Positions 1 through 6,456 of a DNA stretch of 6,456 nt are shown piece by piece. Numbering within the stretch: position 1 is the stretch's first letter; each line of letters opens with the position of its first letter. Origin of the DNA: JAYSRU01 sp043720875 (GTDB taxonomy: Bacteria; Bacteroidota; Bacteroidia; Flavobacteriales_D; Crocinitomicaceae); assembly GCA_043720875.1 (NCBI GenBank), contig JAYSRU010000020.1:1-6456 (forward strand), read 5' to 3'. The notes under the pieces were generated by a model. It worked only from the letters and a program-made list of their open reading frames with translations, made no database searches and was not told where the DNA came from. The position numbers were made by a program, and so were the translations under genes.

Positions 1-1339
1 AATTCAACGATATGAATCCCAACAATGTATTATACGAATATTCAGAATCAGTTAATTTTCGTGCATTTTCAACCTTTTCATATTCTTTAGCTTGATTGAA
101 CGGACCTGGAGATACCACTTGATTGGCTAGCGCACCAACTGTTCCATTAAAGTTTCTAACTCCAGTGTTTGCCGCGGCCCACGCATATAATCCATTTGAT
201 GCATTATCTGGAAGCTGATTCGACGAAAAGTTACCCGGATTACCGTCACAATTGGATGCTTTTGATTCCCCTAAATCCGAGAATGCTACAATGTTTCTGG
301 TATTTTCAGTGTTGTTTATTCTGTTAGTCAACCAAACTTCCATTCGCGTTATCGATGCAACCGAATTAACAATCGGTAATTGTGCCATCGCTGAATCAAA
401 GTGCTGTTGGTGGTATAAGTTTAGAAAGTAATGACGGTTGGCTTCGTAGTTATCCGCAGCCAAATCAAACGTTTGTATTTGAGCACCACCTTGTACATTA
501 ATCTCTTGTCTTTTCCCTTTAGAAGACGCTGCAATTGCATCCACAGTAAGTTTACCAAAACGCATTTTTGTTTTAGCACCAAACAAAGTTTGCGAGCCTT
601 GAATTAAGGTAGTTGGAAGATTTAATGCGACTTGTCCCAGGGAAATTTCTTGCATTATTTGATCCTCTTCACCTGTCCAAGTTAATTTCGAAATATTATC
701 AAAATCAAATTGTGCTTGAGTATTGTAACTTGTGCTTAATTTAAGCTTCGTTCCAATTTGACCCACTAAGTTAATTTGTATCTTTTGTTGAAAATCGAAG
801 CGTGTAATTCTTCTTTGTTTTACTGGCAACAAAGGATTATCATAGCGCGACGAATTAACACCTAATGAGACCTCAACAGATCCTTGCGGACGTATGGTTA
901 TCTCATCTGAGCCAAAAATATTGGCAAATGCTTTTCCTGGAATTTTAAATGGAGCAATTAATGGTCGACCAGCAGCCGTTTGTGCATCAATTTTATTCTT
1001 CCAATTTTCCTTCATTGATTTTTGACGCTCATACTCAAGGTATTGCTCCAACGTCATCATACTTGGATTTCTATAATTTAGATCTCCTTCACCCAAGGTT
1101 TCTTTGAAAATATATTTACCTGTAACCGGATCATAAACTATCGTTTGTTTAACATTACCAGGATCACCTAAATCAAAACTTTGAGGTGTTGTTTGGGTAG
1201 GGTCGTTATTAGGGTTTATTGGATAAATAAGCTCAACTTCAGGTTTCGTGGTGTCAGGTGGAGTTTGCCCAAGCGCTTGCATTGCGCTAAACAGCGACAA
1301 CACTATGAGAAGACTACTTTTTAACACCCAATTTATCAT
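1..1339 (-). CDS. sprA: SprA, T9SS outer-membrane translocon, N-terminal part (truncated by window edge)
   Basis: The frame is open without a stop from the ATG at 1339 to the window edge, giving 446 residues; the gene continues outside. The family is usually about 2,300-2,500 aa, so roughly a fifth is visible. SprA (Sov in Porphyromonas) is the very large outer-membrane beta-barrel through which type IX cargo leaves the cell, and it is needed for gliding in flavobacteria. A signal peptide fills residues 1-24, with a likely cut after ALG-24. A proline- and asparagine-rich linker follows. From about residue 145 comes the SprA N-terminal family region, recognisable by GSDEITIRPQGS (143-154), TWTGEEDQIMQEISLG (220-235) and YEANRHYFL (298-306). 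The start is the only ATG that gives a complete signal peptide. It lies 19 nt after the ruvA stop with no clear ribosome binding site, as is usual in Bacteroidetes. It is probably co-transcribed with maeB and ruvA. I am very confident of the family. Confidence 0.95.
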   Translation of the reverse strand, partial: MINWVLKSSLLIVLSLFSAMQALGQTPPDTTKPEVELIYPINPNNDPTQTTPQSFDLGDPGNVKQTIVYDPVTGKYIFKETLGEGDLNYRNPSMMTLEQYLEYERQKSMKENWKNKIDAQTAAGRPLIAPFKIPGKAFANIFGSDEITIRPQGSVEVSLGVNSSRYDNPLLPVKQRRITRFDFQQKIQINLVGQIGTKLKLSTSYNTQAQFDFDNISKLTWTGEEDQIMQEISLGQVALNLPTTLIQGSQTLFGAKTKMRFGKLTVDAIAASSKGKRQEINVQGGAQIQTFDLAADNYEANRHYFLNLYHQQHFDSAMAQLPIVNSVASITRMEVWLTNRINNTENTRNIVAFSDLGESKASNCDGNPGNFSSNQLPDNASNGLYAWAAANTGVRNFNGTVGALANQVVSPGPFNQAKEYEKVENARKLTDSEYSYNTLLGFISLN

Positions 1340-1358
1340 GAATTTTGCTTCTTTTCTT

Positions 1359-1934
1359 TTACAATAATTTCAATGCACCCTTGATCAATTCCTCTACCGT
1401 TCCATCGTTTTTAGCCAATGAATCCAATACTTTATCCACCGCTTTTTTATCGAACCCAAGAGATACGAGAGCAGTTAACGCTTCAAATCGTTTCGTATTG
1501 CCCTCCGGTATTTGAATTCCATCAGAAAACTCGAGTTTTAACATTTTGTCTTTCAAGTCAATGATAACACGTTGAGCTGTTTTGACACCAATTCCTTTAA
1601 TACTTTGAATTGTTCTAACATCTTCGGATGTTATCGCATGTGCAATTTCAGCAGGAATCATCGATGATAACATAATCATCGCTGTGTTTGGTCCAATACC
1701 TGAAACCGAGATCAATTTTGTAAACATTTCACGCTCTTCCTTCGAGAAAAAACCATATAATATTTGAGCATCTTCTCGCACAATAAATTGCGTGAAGACT
1801 TTCACAGACTCCTCGTTTCCAATAGCCGAAAATGTATTTAAAGAGATTTTAACATCATAGCCAACTCCACCGCAGTCAATCACTAACGAAGTTGGATTCT
1901 TCTCTATAAGTTTCCCTTGAATTTGAGCTATCAT
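1359..1934 (-). CDS. ruvA: Holliday junction branch migration complex subunit RuvA
   Basis: RuvA is the tetrameric DNA-binding subunit of the RuvAB branch-migration motor. It holds the four-way junction flat and recruits the RuvB ATPase during recombinational repair. The 191-aa product is close to the usual length (about 190-205). Domain I (1 to about 64) is the OB fold, starting MIAQIQGKL. It carries the acidic pin in the VREDAQILYGF stretch, with E54 and D55 matching the conserved Glu-Asp that separates DNA strands. Domain II has two helix-hairpin-helix motifs, LISVSGIGPNTA (74-85) and IQSIKGIGVKTAQR (109-122). A flexible linker (about 135-147) leads to domain III (about 148-191), the UBA-like RuvB-binding region. 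The ATG start is fixed by the canonical N-terminus. The gene begins 8 nt after the maeB stop and ends 19 nt before sprA, so it is probably an internal operon gene. No SOS-type operator is visible nearby. Confidence 0.97.
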   Translation of the reverse strand: MIAQIQGKLIEKNPTSLVIDCGGVGYDVKISLNTFSAIGNEESVKVFTQFIVREDAQILYGFFSKEEREMFTKLISVSGIGPNTAMIMLSSMIPAEIAHAITSEDVRTIQSIKGIGVKTAQRVIIDLKDKMLKLEFSDGIQIPEGNTKRFEALTALVSLGFDKKAVDKVLDSLAKNDGTVEELIKGALKLL

Positions 1935-1942
1935 TTTGTCAA

Positions 1943-4210
1943 TTATTTATTTTGTGCATCTACCACTGCAACCTTAACAAGGTTCACAATTTCACGCACG
2001 CTACTTCCCATTTGCATCACATGAATTGATTTTTTCAAACCAACTAATATGGGACCGATGGATTCAGCTTCAGTCATTTCTTGCAATAACTTATACGCAA
2101 TATTTCCTGCCGCTAAATTTGGGAAAATAAGTGTATTTACATTCTTATTTGCAATTTGTGAGAATCCGAATTTTTCATTCATCAAATCATTATTCAATGC
2201 AAAATTTGCTTGCACTTCTCCATCCACAATCAACGAAGGATATTGATCGTGTAAAAGCTCTGTTGCTTTCCCCATCTTACAAGCATCATGACCTGTAGAT
2301 GATCCGAAATTAGAGTAGGATAAAAGTGCGATTCTAGGCGTAACTTTAAACTTGCGCACCATTTTAGCCACAATGTTTGTTATTTCAGCTATCTCCTCGG
2401 CATTTGGATCCACGTTTATTGTTGTATCTGCCATAAACAAAGGACCTCTTTTTGTCTGAAGAATATACATTCCAGCAACCACATGCGTATCACTTTGCAA
2501 ACCAACCGTTTGGATGACAGGACGGACCACATCTCTATAGTTTCTAGTTAAACCAGAAACCATTGCATCCGCGTCGCCCATTTCAACCATCATAGCGCCA
2601 AAATGATTTCGCTCACGCATGAATTGAATCGCTTCAAATTCGGTTAACCCTTTTCTTTTGCGTTTTTCAAAAAACACTTTTCCGTATGCAATTCGACGCT
2701 CTTCTTCTTCTTCCTCTTTTGGATCGATAATGACGGCATCACCTAAATCTAGCGAATACTCTTCAATAATTTGATTGATCTTTTTGCGTTTTCCTAATAA
2801 AATTGGAAAAGCAACTCCTTCATCCATTGCAGTTTGAGCTGCCTTTAATATTTTATATTGATCTGCTTCTGCAAAAACTACGCGTTTCGGATTTGCTTGT
2901 GCTTGCTCTGTTAAATTTCTAATTAATTTATTATCTAATCCAAGTCTGTTTTTCAATTCACGATCATACGCATCCCAATCTAAAATTGGATTTCGCGCTA
3001 CACCAGATTCCATAGCAGCTTTAGCTACAGCTGGAGCTACGTGGTAAATTAGGCGTGAATCAATAGGTTTGGGAATGAAATTATCTCGACCAAATGAAAT
3101 ATTTTTTTCACCATAAGCTTCAGAAACTTCTTCAGGAACAGATTCCTTTGCCAACGCAGCGATAGCCTTAACTGCCGCAAGTTTCATTTCTTCGTTGATT
3201 GTATTTGCCCTTACATCAAGCGCACCTCTAAAAATATAAGGGAACCCTAAAACATTATTCACTTGGTTAGGATGATCTGATCTACCTGTTGCCATTAGAA
3301 TATCTTTACGCACAGAAGTTGCATCTTTGTAAGAAATCTCGGGTTCTGGATTTGCTAGTGCAAAAACTATTGGATCATTTGCCATGGCAGCGATCATTTC
3401 TTTACTAACTACTCCCCCTTTTGATAAACCTAGAAAAACATCGGCACCTTTAAAAGCATCTTGCAAGCTAATGTCTTTTGGGTGAGCCTTTGCGTATATT
3501 GCTTTGTTTTCCTCCAAATTTTCTCGACTTGTATTCAGTAATCCTTTACTATCGTACATGTAAATATTTTCAAGTTTTGCACCAAGCGTGTGGTACAAAC
3601 GCACACAACTTACAGCGGCAGCTCCTGCTCCTGAAATAACAATTTTTACAGTTTCGATCGATTTTCCAGCAATTTCCAAGGCATTCAATAAAGCTGCAGA
3701 AGAAATAATTGCCGTTCCATGTTGATCATCATGCATTACAGGAATATCCAATTCTTCTTTTAACCTACGTTCGATTTCGAATGCTTCTGGAGCCTTAATA
3801 TCTTCTAGATTAATTCCACCAAAAGTAGGCGCAATTGCCTTTACCGTTTGAATAAAAAGTTCAGGATCCTTTGCATCTATTTCAATGTCAAAAACATCTA
3901 TATCTGCAAATATTTTAAACAATAATCCTTTTCCTTCCATCACAGGTTTTGAGGCATCGGGTCCAATATCGCCTAATCCTAAAACTGCGGTTCCATTCGT
4001 AATAACTGCTACTAAATTTCCTTTTGCCGTATATTTGTAAGCATCCTCTTTGTTTTCAGCAATTTTTAAGCATGGCTCTGCCACTCCTGGAGAATAGGCC
4101 AAAGAAAGATCTAATTGTGTGGAGTAAGGCTTTGTTGGAACAACCTCTATTTTACCTGGTCTACCCGTTGAATGGTATTCTAGTGCGTCTTGTTTTTTAA
4201 TTTTTGCCAT
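1943..4210 (-). CDS. maeB: NADP-dependent malic enzyme, MaeB type with phosphotransacetylase-like C-terminal domain
   Basis: The enzyme oxidatively decarboxylates malate to pyruvate, supplying NADPH and linking the TCA cycle to pyruvate/acetyl-CoA pools in the cytosol. The 755-aa length fits the two-domain MaeB class. The malic N-terminal domain (about 10-150) has YSPGVAEPC (39-47) with the likely catalytic Tyr39, the GKGLLFK stretch with likely catalytic Lys94, and GGINLEDIKAP (131-141) with metal ligands E136/D137. HDDQHGTA (160-167) supplies the remaining acidic metal ligands. The Rossmann part follows, with GAGAAA (194-199) for the dinucleotide and ALANPEPEI (284-292). From about 428 to 750 lies a phosphate acetyl/butyryltransferase-like domain, including SYSNFGSSTG (631-640) and IFPNLAAGNIAYKL (695-708). 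In this family that tail is catalytically silent and mediates oligomerisation and allosteric control, with acetyl-CoA inhibition shown for E. coli MaeB. NADP preference is assigned from the family class, not read from a residue. It is the first gene of the maeB-ruvA-sprA operon. Confidence 0.96.
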   Translation of the reverse strand: MAKIKKQDALEYHSTGRPGKIEVVPTKPYSTQLDLSLAYSPGVAEPCLKIAENKEDAYKYTAKGNLVAVITNGTAVLGLGDIGPDASKPVMEGKGLLFKIFADIDVFDIEIDAKDPELFIQTVKAIAPTFGGINLEDIKAPEAFEIERRLKEELDIPVMHDDQHGTAIISSAALLNALEIAGKSIETVKIVISGAGAAAVSCVRLYHTLGAKLENIYMYDSKGLLNTSRENLEENKAIYAKAHPKDISLQDAFKGADVFLGLSKGGVVSKEMIAAMANDPIVFALANPEPEISYKDATSVRKDILMATGRSDHPNQVNNVLGFPYIFRGALDVRANTINEEMKLAAVKAIAALAKESVPEEVSEAYGEKNISFGRDNFIPKPIDSRLIYHVAPAVAKAAMESGVARNPILDWDAYDRELKNRLGLDNKLIRNLTEQAQANPKRVVFAEADQYKILKAAQTAMDEGVAFPILLGKRKKINQIIEEYSLDLGDAVIIDPKEEEEEERRIAYGKVFFEKRKRKGLTEFEAIQFMRERNHFGAMMVEMGDADAMVSGLTRNYRDVVRPVIQTVGLQSDTHVVAGMYILQTKRGPLFMADTTINVDPNAEEIAEITNIVAKMVRKFKVTPRIALLSYSNFGSSTGHDACKMGKATELLHDQYPSLIVDGEVQANFALNNDLMNEKFGFSQIANKNVNTLIFPNLAAGNIAYKLLQEMTEAESIGPILVGLKKSIHVMQMGSSVREIVNLVKVAVVDAQNK

Positions 4211-4225
4211 ATTTTGAGCAGGATT

Positions 4226-4250
4226 GATTTTTCAAAAAATCCGATTTTTT
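4226..4250. repeat. AT-rich alternating inverted repeats in the maeB leader
   Basis: On the plus strand three arms follow one another: GATTTTT (4226-4232), AAAAAATC (4234-4241) and GATTTTTT (4243-4250). The middle arm can pair with either neighbour. As minus-strand RNA, 4241-4226 can form a 6-bp stem with a UUGA loop; 4250-4234 is a perfect 8-bp palindrome around one central base. The set lies 16-40 nt upstream of the maeB start codon, inside the leader if the candidate promoter is right. It could be an operator, a weak switch, or an accident of A/T composition. I see nothing else convincing in the 4211-4419 spacer. Confidence 0.4.
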
Positions 4251-4264
4251 ACATTTTTAGGAGG

Positions 4265-4299
4265 CGAATATAATAAAAAAAGACGGGATAATGACCAAA
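4265..4299 (-). promoter_or_regulatory. Weak candidate Bacteroidetes-type promoter for maeB-ruvA-sprA
   Basis: On the minus strand, TTTG (4299-4296) could be a -33 element and TATATTCG (4272-4265) a -7 element. The Bacteroidetes consensus is TTTG, about 19-21 nt, then TAnnTTTG. Here the -7 box has one mismatch and the gap is 23 nt, longer than usual. Transcription would start around 4258, giving a leader of roughly 48 nt before the maeB ATG. The position is plausible because this is the only sizeable spacer in the window, but the match is imperfect and such motifs arise often in AT-rich DNA. Confidence 0.25.
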
Positions 4300-4419
4300 A
4301 TCAGCCCCAAAGTAGGAAAGAAAATGGCTTGAGAATAAGGTTTGGAAGGATGTTGAGGTCTACAATTTTGTCGATCTAAAATGTAACAAAAACTCACACT
4401 TTAGCCGTAAAAAAAGTTG

Positions 4420-5085
4420 CTATTTCACATTTTGAATTACAATTGAAAACGGTGTATTAGTTAACGTTTTGACAAGTGTTTCATCGTCGTAATTGTATAA
4501 TTTACAACTCACTGTACCTGTAATTTTACGTTGAGCGATCCCGTTATAGTCAGGTAACGAGCTATTTGATGTAATACTGAAGCTAGACCCAGTTTGATCT
4601 CCGATTTGGGAACCGTAGAATGAAGTGGACTGCTGAAACTCACCGTCACTATACACAATGTAAAAACCTTCATTTTCAATTATTTCATCGAAAAAAGCAT
4701 TAAAACTGGTATTGAAGCCACCAAAAACTGTATGAAATTCTGAATTCGGTAGTGAATCGCTTGTTGCAATTGCTCCAAAACCAACAAAATAAGATCCAGG
4801 TAAAACTGTAGATGGTGAAGCACCTAGTGGATCTAATTGAGTTTGACCTATTAAAGCTGCATAATTACATACCATATTTGTCGCAGTACCAGATATTTCA
4901 TCTATCCACGTTTCCATTTGTACATTATTTTGACTTACTTCAAAAGGAATGTAATTGCCATCCAACGTAGGTCTGATAAAATAATTAGCATCTGTTTTAG
5001 CGGTTCCTGATGAAGAAGTTGGTTTTTTCTTTTTACAAGAAGAAATCACGAGAAGTGATACGAATAAAATGAGTAGTGTTTTCAT
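4420..5085 (-). CDS. Hypothetical lipoprotein
   Basis: I do not recognise this 221-aa protein with confidence. It begins with a lipoprotein signal: a lysine, a hydrophobic stretch and a lipobox ISSC, so Cys17 is the predicted lipidated residue. Four lysines follow, then a Ser/Thr-rich linker to about residue 33. No acidic residues follow the cysteine, so it lacks the acidic export signal known for surface lipoproteins of some Bacteroidetes. A periplasm-facing location is therefore slightly favoured, by inference. The rest (34-221) is rich in alternating hydrophobic, Thr and Gly residues, suggesting a beta fold. Its end (187-219, starting KITGTVSCKLYNYD) resembles the last strands of small Bacteroidetes lipoproteins such as the DUF6252 type, but this is only an impression. 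I chose the ATG at 5085. The frame can be extended to a TTG at 5106, but that would add seven residues ahead of an already complete signal peptide. The gene starts 17 nt after the upstream stop. Confidence 0.8.
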   Translation of the reverse strand: MKTLLILFVSLLVISSCKKKKPTSSSGTAKTDANYFIRPTLDGNYIPFEVSQNNVQMETWIDEISGTATNMVCNYAALIGQTQLDPLGASPSTVLPGSYFVGFGAIATSDSLPNSEFHTVFGGFNTSFNAFFDEIIENEGFYIVYSDGEFQQSTSFYGSQIGDQTGSSFSITSNSSLPDYNGIAQRKITGTVSCKLYNYDDETLVKTLTNTPFSIVIQNVK

Positions 5086-5102
5086 GTGGTTTTTATAAAA
5101 AA

Positions 5103-5543
5103 TCAATAATTGAGGTTATATGTTCTGTATTCGTTTTCAGATAAAGTAATTGTATCATAAAATGTAGTTGTACCCGTACTTCTAGTAACAACCCATTTAA
5201 AATTATATTTTCCCGTTGGCACTTTAGAATATTGAATGGCAGTAAATCCTGTGCATCCATCAAATTGCCATGGAATGTCTGGCGTAAATGAATTCACTTG
5301 ATTTGATTGAAAAAATACCATCACATCTGTCACGCCTTCACAAGCTATATTAGAAATGTTTTCTTTCAAATATGCACAAGGCGCAAACTCAAATATATAA
5401 TCCTTATCCCAGTCATTTTTTCCAAAATAAATTTGCTTCTGTTTACTGTAACAGGTATTCGTTGGTTCACCTACAATAACGCTATACGATTTATTTTTCA
5501 ACTTCACTTCAACGTAAGCCTCGCCGTTTGATAACCACTGCAA
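5103..5543 (-). CDS. C-terminal half of a frame-split lipoprotein (no start of its own)
   Basis: This frame has no ATG near its beginning: the first possible start is a TTG at 5543, and an in-frame stop lies just upstream at 5570-5568. It has no signal peptide. It overlaps the end of the upstream lipoprotein frame by 40 nt, in the -1 frame. The simplest reading is that it continues that gene. Its content supports this. Residues 61-146 (from ENISNIACEG, with W92, GC at 96-97 and G99) form a module matching the module at the end of the upstream frame (NNISCFNAND, then W, then GCSGY). The protein ends in short beta-strand-like sequence (FYDTITLSENEY, then the terminal NLNY) like many secreted Bacteroidetes beta-sandwich domains. 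The function is unknown; it is probably an envelope protein if translated. The annotated start is nominal and unlikely to be a real initiation site. The stop at 5103 lies 17 nt before the next lipoprotein gene. Confidence 0.6.
   Translation of the reverse strand: MQWLSNGEAYVEVKLKNKSYSVIVGEPTNTCYSKQKQIYFGKNDWDKDYIFEFAPCAYLKENISNIACEGVTDVMVFFQSNQVNSFTPDIPWQFDGCTGFTAIQYSKVPTGKYNFKWVVTRSTGTTTFYDTITLSENEYRTYNLNY
5504..5543 (-). other. Apparent -1 frameshift zone joining the two lipoprotein halves
   Basis: The upstream frame ends at 5504 and the downstream frame is open from 5567, so any one-base change between them would fuse the two. The conserved W..GC.G pattern is still in the upstream frame to about 5531, which narrows the break to about 5531-5507. 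The AAA run (plus-strand TTT, 5527-5529) is one candidate: restoring a fourth A gives GYQ-NGEAY. No canonical X XXY YYZ slippery heptamer is visible in the zero frame, so programmed slippage is not favoured. A real deletion and a sequencing or assembly error cannot be told apart here. Confidence 0.65.
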
Positions 5544-6037
5544 CCAACTATTGGCCAGTTTACACCATTAAAAGAACCTGCTTCGTTTGCGCGACTTATT
5601 ATTATACTATCATTAGCGTTGAAGCAGCTGATATTATTGACCGATAATTTATATTGAAACATAGGCACAGCATGATAATCCCAATGCTGTGTCTTAAATT
5701 TTTTGACGTGTGTACCCATCGCTTCACCTGTTTCAGAATCTTTAAAGCCAAGTCCAAGATATTCCTGACCTTCTGGTGCATTCCACTGTAAATTAAGGTA
5801 TCGTAAAGTAAGTTTACTTAATTCGTAATCTCCATTTGCATCAGAAACAACTGTTTTAATTGCTTTATTCCCTCCTGGTAATCCCAATGTGGTTCGTAGC
5901 AGTTTAATTTTTGCACCAGCAATTCCTTCACCAGTAATAGGGTTTAACACCCTTCCTTTTATTGTTACCGTTTTACCAATTTTGGTGCATCCTGATATGA
6001 ATAAAAAGAAAATAAATAATTGAATTAGATTTTTCAT
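5504..6037 (-). CDS. Lipoprotein with carboxypeptidase-regulatory-like domain, N-terminal half (frameshifted)
   Basis: The visible frame encodes 177 aa. Residues 1-16 are a lipoprotein signal and ISGC places the lipidated cysteine at position 17. Residues about 23-80 resemble a carboxypeptidase-regulatory-like (transthyretin-like beta-sandwich) domain: TVTIKGRVLNPITGEGIAGA (23-42), then VVSDANGDYELSKL (63-76). Such domains are common in Bacteroidetes envelope proteins and are structural rather than catalytic. From about 128 a second module starts (KLSVNNISCFNAND, then NWPIVGCSGYQ), but the frame ends soon after in residues that do not fit (TARLTLK). The module appears to continue in the -1 frame at 5543-5103. 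Adding one base near 5527-5529 would give a protein of about 311 aa. The ATG at 6037 overlaps the stop of the preceding cargo gene as ATGA, suggesting translational coupling. A truncated but functional 177-aa lipoprotein is possible but less likely. Confidence 0.75.
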   Translation of the reverse strand: MKNLIQLFIFFLFISGCTKIGKTVTIKGRVLNPITGEGIAGAKIKLLRTTLGLPGGNKAIKTVVSDANGDYELSKLTLRYLNLQWNAPEGQEYLGLGFKDSETGEAMGTHVKKFKTQHWDYHAVPMFQYKLSVNNISCFNANDSIIISRANEAGSFNGVNWPIVGCSGYQTARLTLK

Positions 6038-6456
6038 TGCAATAAAATTTTATGGGTTTCTGTGCCTAAAGTAGTTGTGATGCGAAGCAAATAAATACCC
6101 GAAGGTAAGTTGGGGGCAACTGTTATTTTTTGGGTTTCTGCCGTTTGTACTTCGTATTTGGAGAGACCCGCAAGGTCATACATTGCTATTCCTAACAGTG
6201 TGTTATTAATACTCACTTCTATAATAAAAGATCCAACGCTTGGATTGGGGTAAACTGTTGCTAAATGCAGCACTTGGGCATCACTTAAATTCGTTCTATA
6301 TTCATCTGTTGCGTTTGCTTCACTACCATTGTTCTGTTGCATATTGCGGTAATCGTTGCAAATTTCGTATTCTGGCACAATGTGCACAATTGCCCCTAAT
6401 TTGAAGTGCACGCCTGGTTTAAGGTTAATTTCTCCGCCTGCTTTCAAAATCAAACT
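6034..6456 (-). CDS. T9SS cargo protein, C-terminal fragment with type A sorting domain
   Basis: This is the last 140 residues of a gene that begins beyond the window. The frame is open to the edge and the only start-like codon there is a TTG at 6453, so no real start is visible. Near the visible beginning lies GGEINLKPGVHFKLGA, a phrase common in Bacteroidetes secreted proteins just before the end of the passenger region. After a polar linker comes the type IX secretion C-terminal sorting domain (about the last 75 residues). It is marked by YPNPSVGSF, AMYDLAGL, LPSGIYLLRI and the terminal stretch THKILLQ. This domain directs export through the T9SS and is normally cleaved, often with attachment to the surface. 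The passenger function cannot be told. The stop overlaps the start of the next lipoprotein gene by 4 nt (ATGA), suggesting co-translation of the pair. Confidence 0.88.
   Translation of the reverse strand, partial: SLILKAGGEINLKPGVHFKLGAIVHIVPEYEICNDYRNMQQNNGSEANATDEYRTNLSDAQVLHLATVYPNPSVGSFIIEVSINNTLLGIAMYDLAGLSKYEVQTAETQKITVAPNLPSGIYLLRITTTLGTETHKILLQ

Noticed and set aside
2049..2246. Plus-strand 65-codon open frame
   Set aside because: It lies wholly inside the phosphotransacetylase-like part of maeB on the opposite strand, has no recognisable motif, and looks like a shadow frame.
4303..4329. Possible terminator stem AGCC ... GGCT in the spacer after the 4420-5085 gene
   Set aside because: There are only four paired bases around a loop of about 19 nt, and no U tract follows on the minus strand. 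It is not enough to call a terminator.
4258..4332. Plus-strand TAGGAGG followed by a short ATG frame at 4291 (13 codons)
   Set aside because: The Shine-Dalgarno-like run is about 25 nt from the ATG, too far to act. The peptide is tiny and Bacteroidetes rarely rely on such sites.
5307..5531. Plus-strand 74-codon open frame
   Set aside because: It is antisense to the well-supported C-terminal half of the split lipoprotein, and its residues show only the biased composition expected of an antisense frame.
5504..5543. Programmed -1 ribosomal frameshift site
   Set aside because: No zero-frame slippery heptamer and no obvious downstream stem were found. A base loss or sequence error explains the overlap more simply.
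1..6456. CRISPR array, tRNA, rRNA, insertion sequence or attachment site
   Set aside because: I found no regularly spaced direct repeats, no cloverleaf-like sequence, no transposase frame and no terminal inverted repeats. Nearly all of the window is accounted for by protein-coding frames.

Overview
The window comes from a Bacteroidetes genome, most likely Flavobacteriales and perhaps Crocinitomicaceae/Fluviicola-like. The pointers are AT-rich DNA, no Shine-Dalgarno sequences before the starts, a SprA gene, a type IX secretion (T9SS) C-terminal sorting domain, and short lipoproteins with Cys-17 lipoboxes. Every gene I can support lies on the minus strand, so transcription runs from high to low coordinates. 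The family-level placement is inference.

Region 1 (about 6456 to 4420) is an accessory surface or envelope cluster. It opens with the C-terminal end of a T9SS cargo protein cut by the window edge. An ATGA overlap joins this to a lipoprotein with a carboxypeptidase-regulatory-like domain. That lipoprotein is split by a -1 frame change near 5504-5543: its N-terminal half is 6037-5504, and its C-terminal half, in another frame, is 5543-5103. A second, unrecognised lipoprotein follows after 17 nt (5085-4420). The tight spacing suggests one transcript.

Region 2 (4419-4211) is a 209-nt AT-rich spacer. It holds a weak candidate promoter and an AT-rich, mutually exclusive inverted-repeat set in the leader of the next operon. 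I see no convincing terminator for the upstream cluster.

Region 3 (4210 to 1) is a core operon: an NADP-type malic enzyme with a phosphotransacetylase-like tail (maeB), then the Holliday junction protein RuvA 8 nt later, then the start of sprA 19 nt after that. sprA encodes the giant outer-membrane translocon of T9SS. It runs off the low-coordinate edge, and 446 residues are visible. This gene order is, to my knowledge, common in Flavobacteriia.

The T9SS links the two ends of the window: sprA encodes the translocation channel, and the protein at the other end carries the sorting signal for that pathway. Apart from the interrupted lipoprotein, the window looks ordinary, and I see no new multi-gene system.
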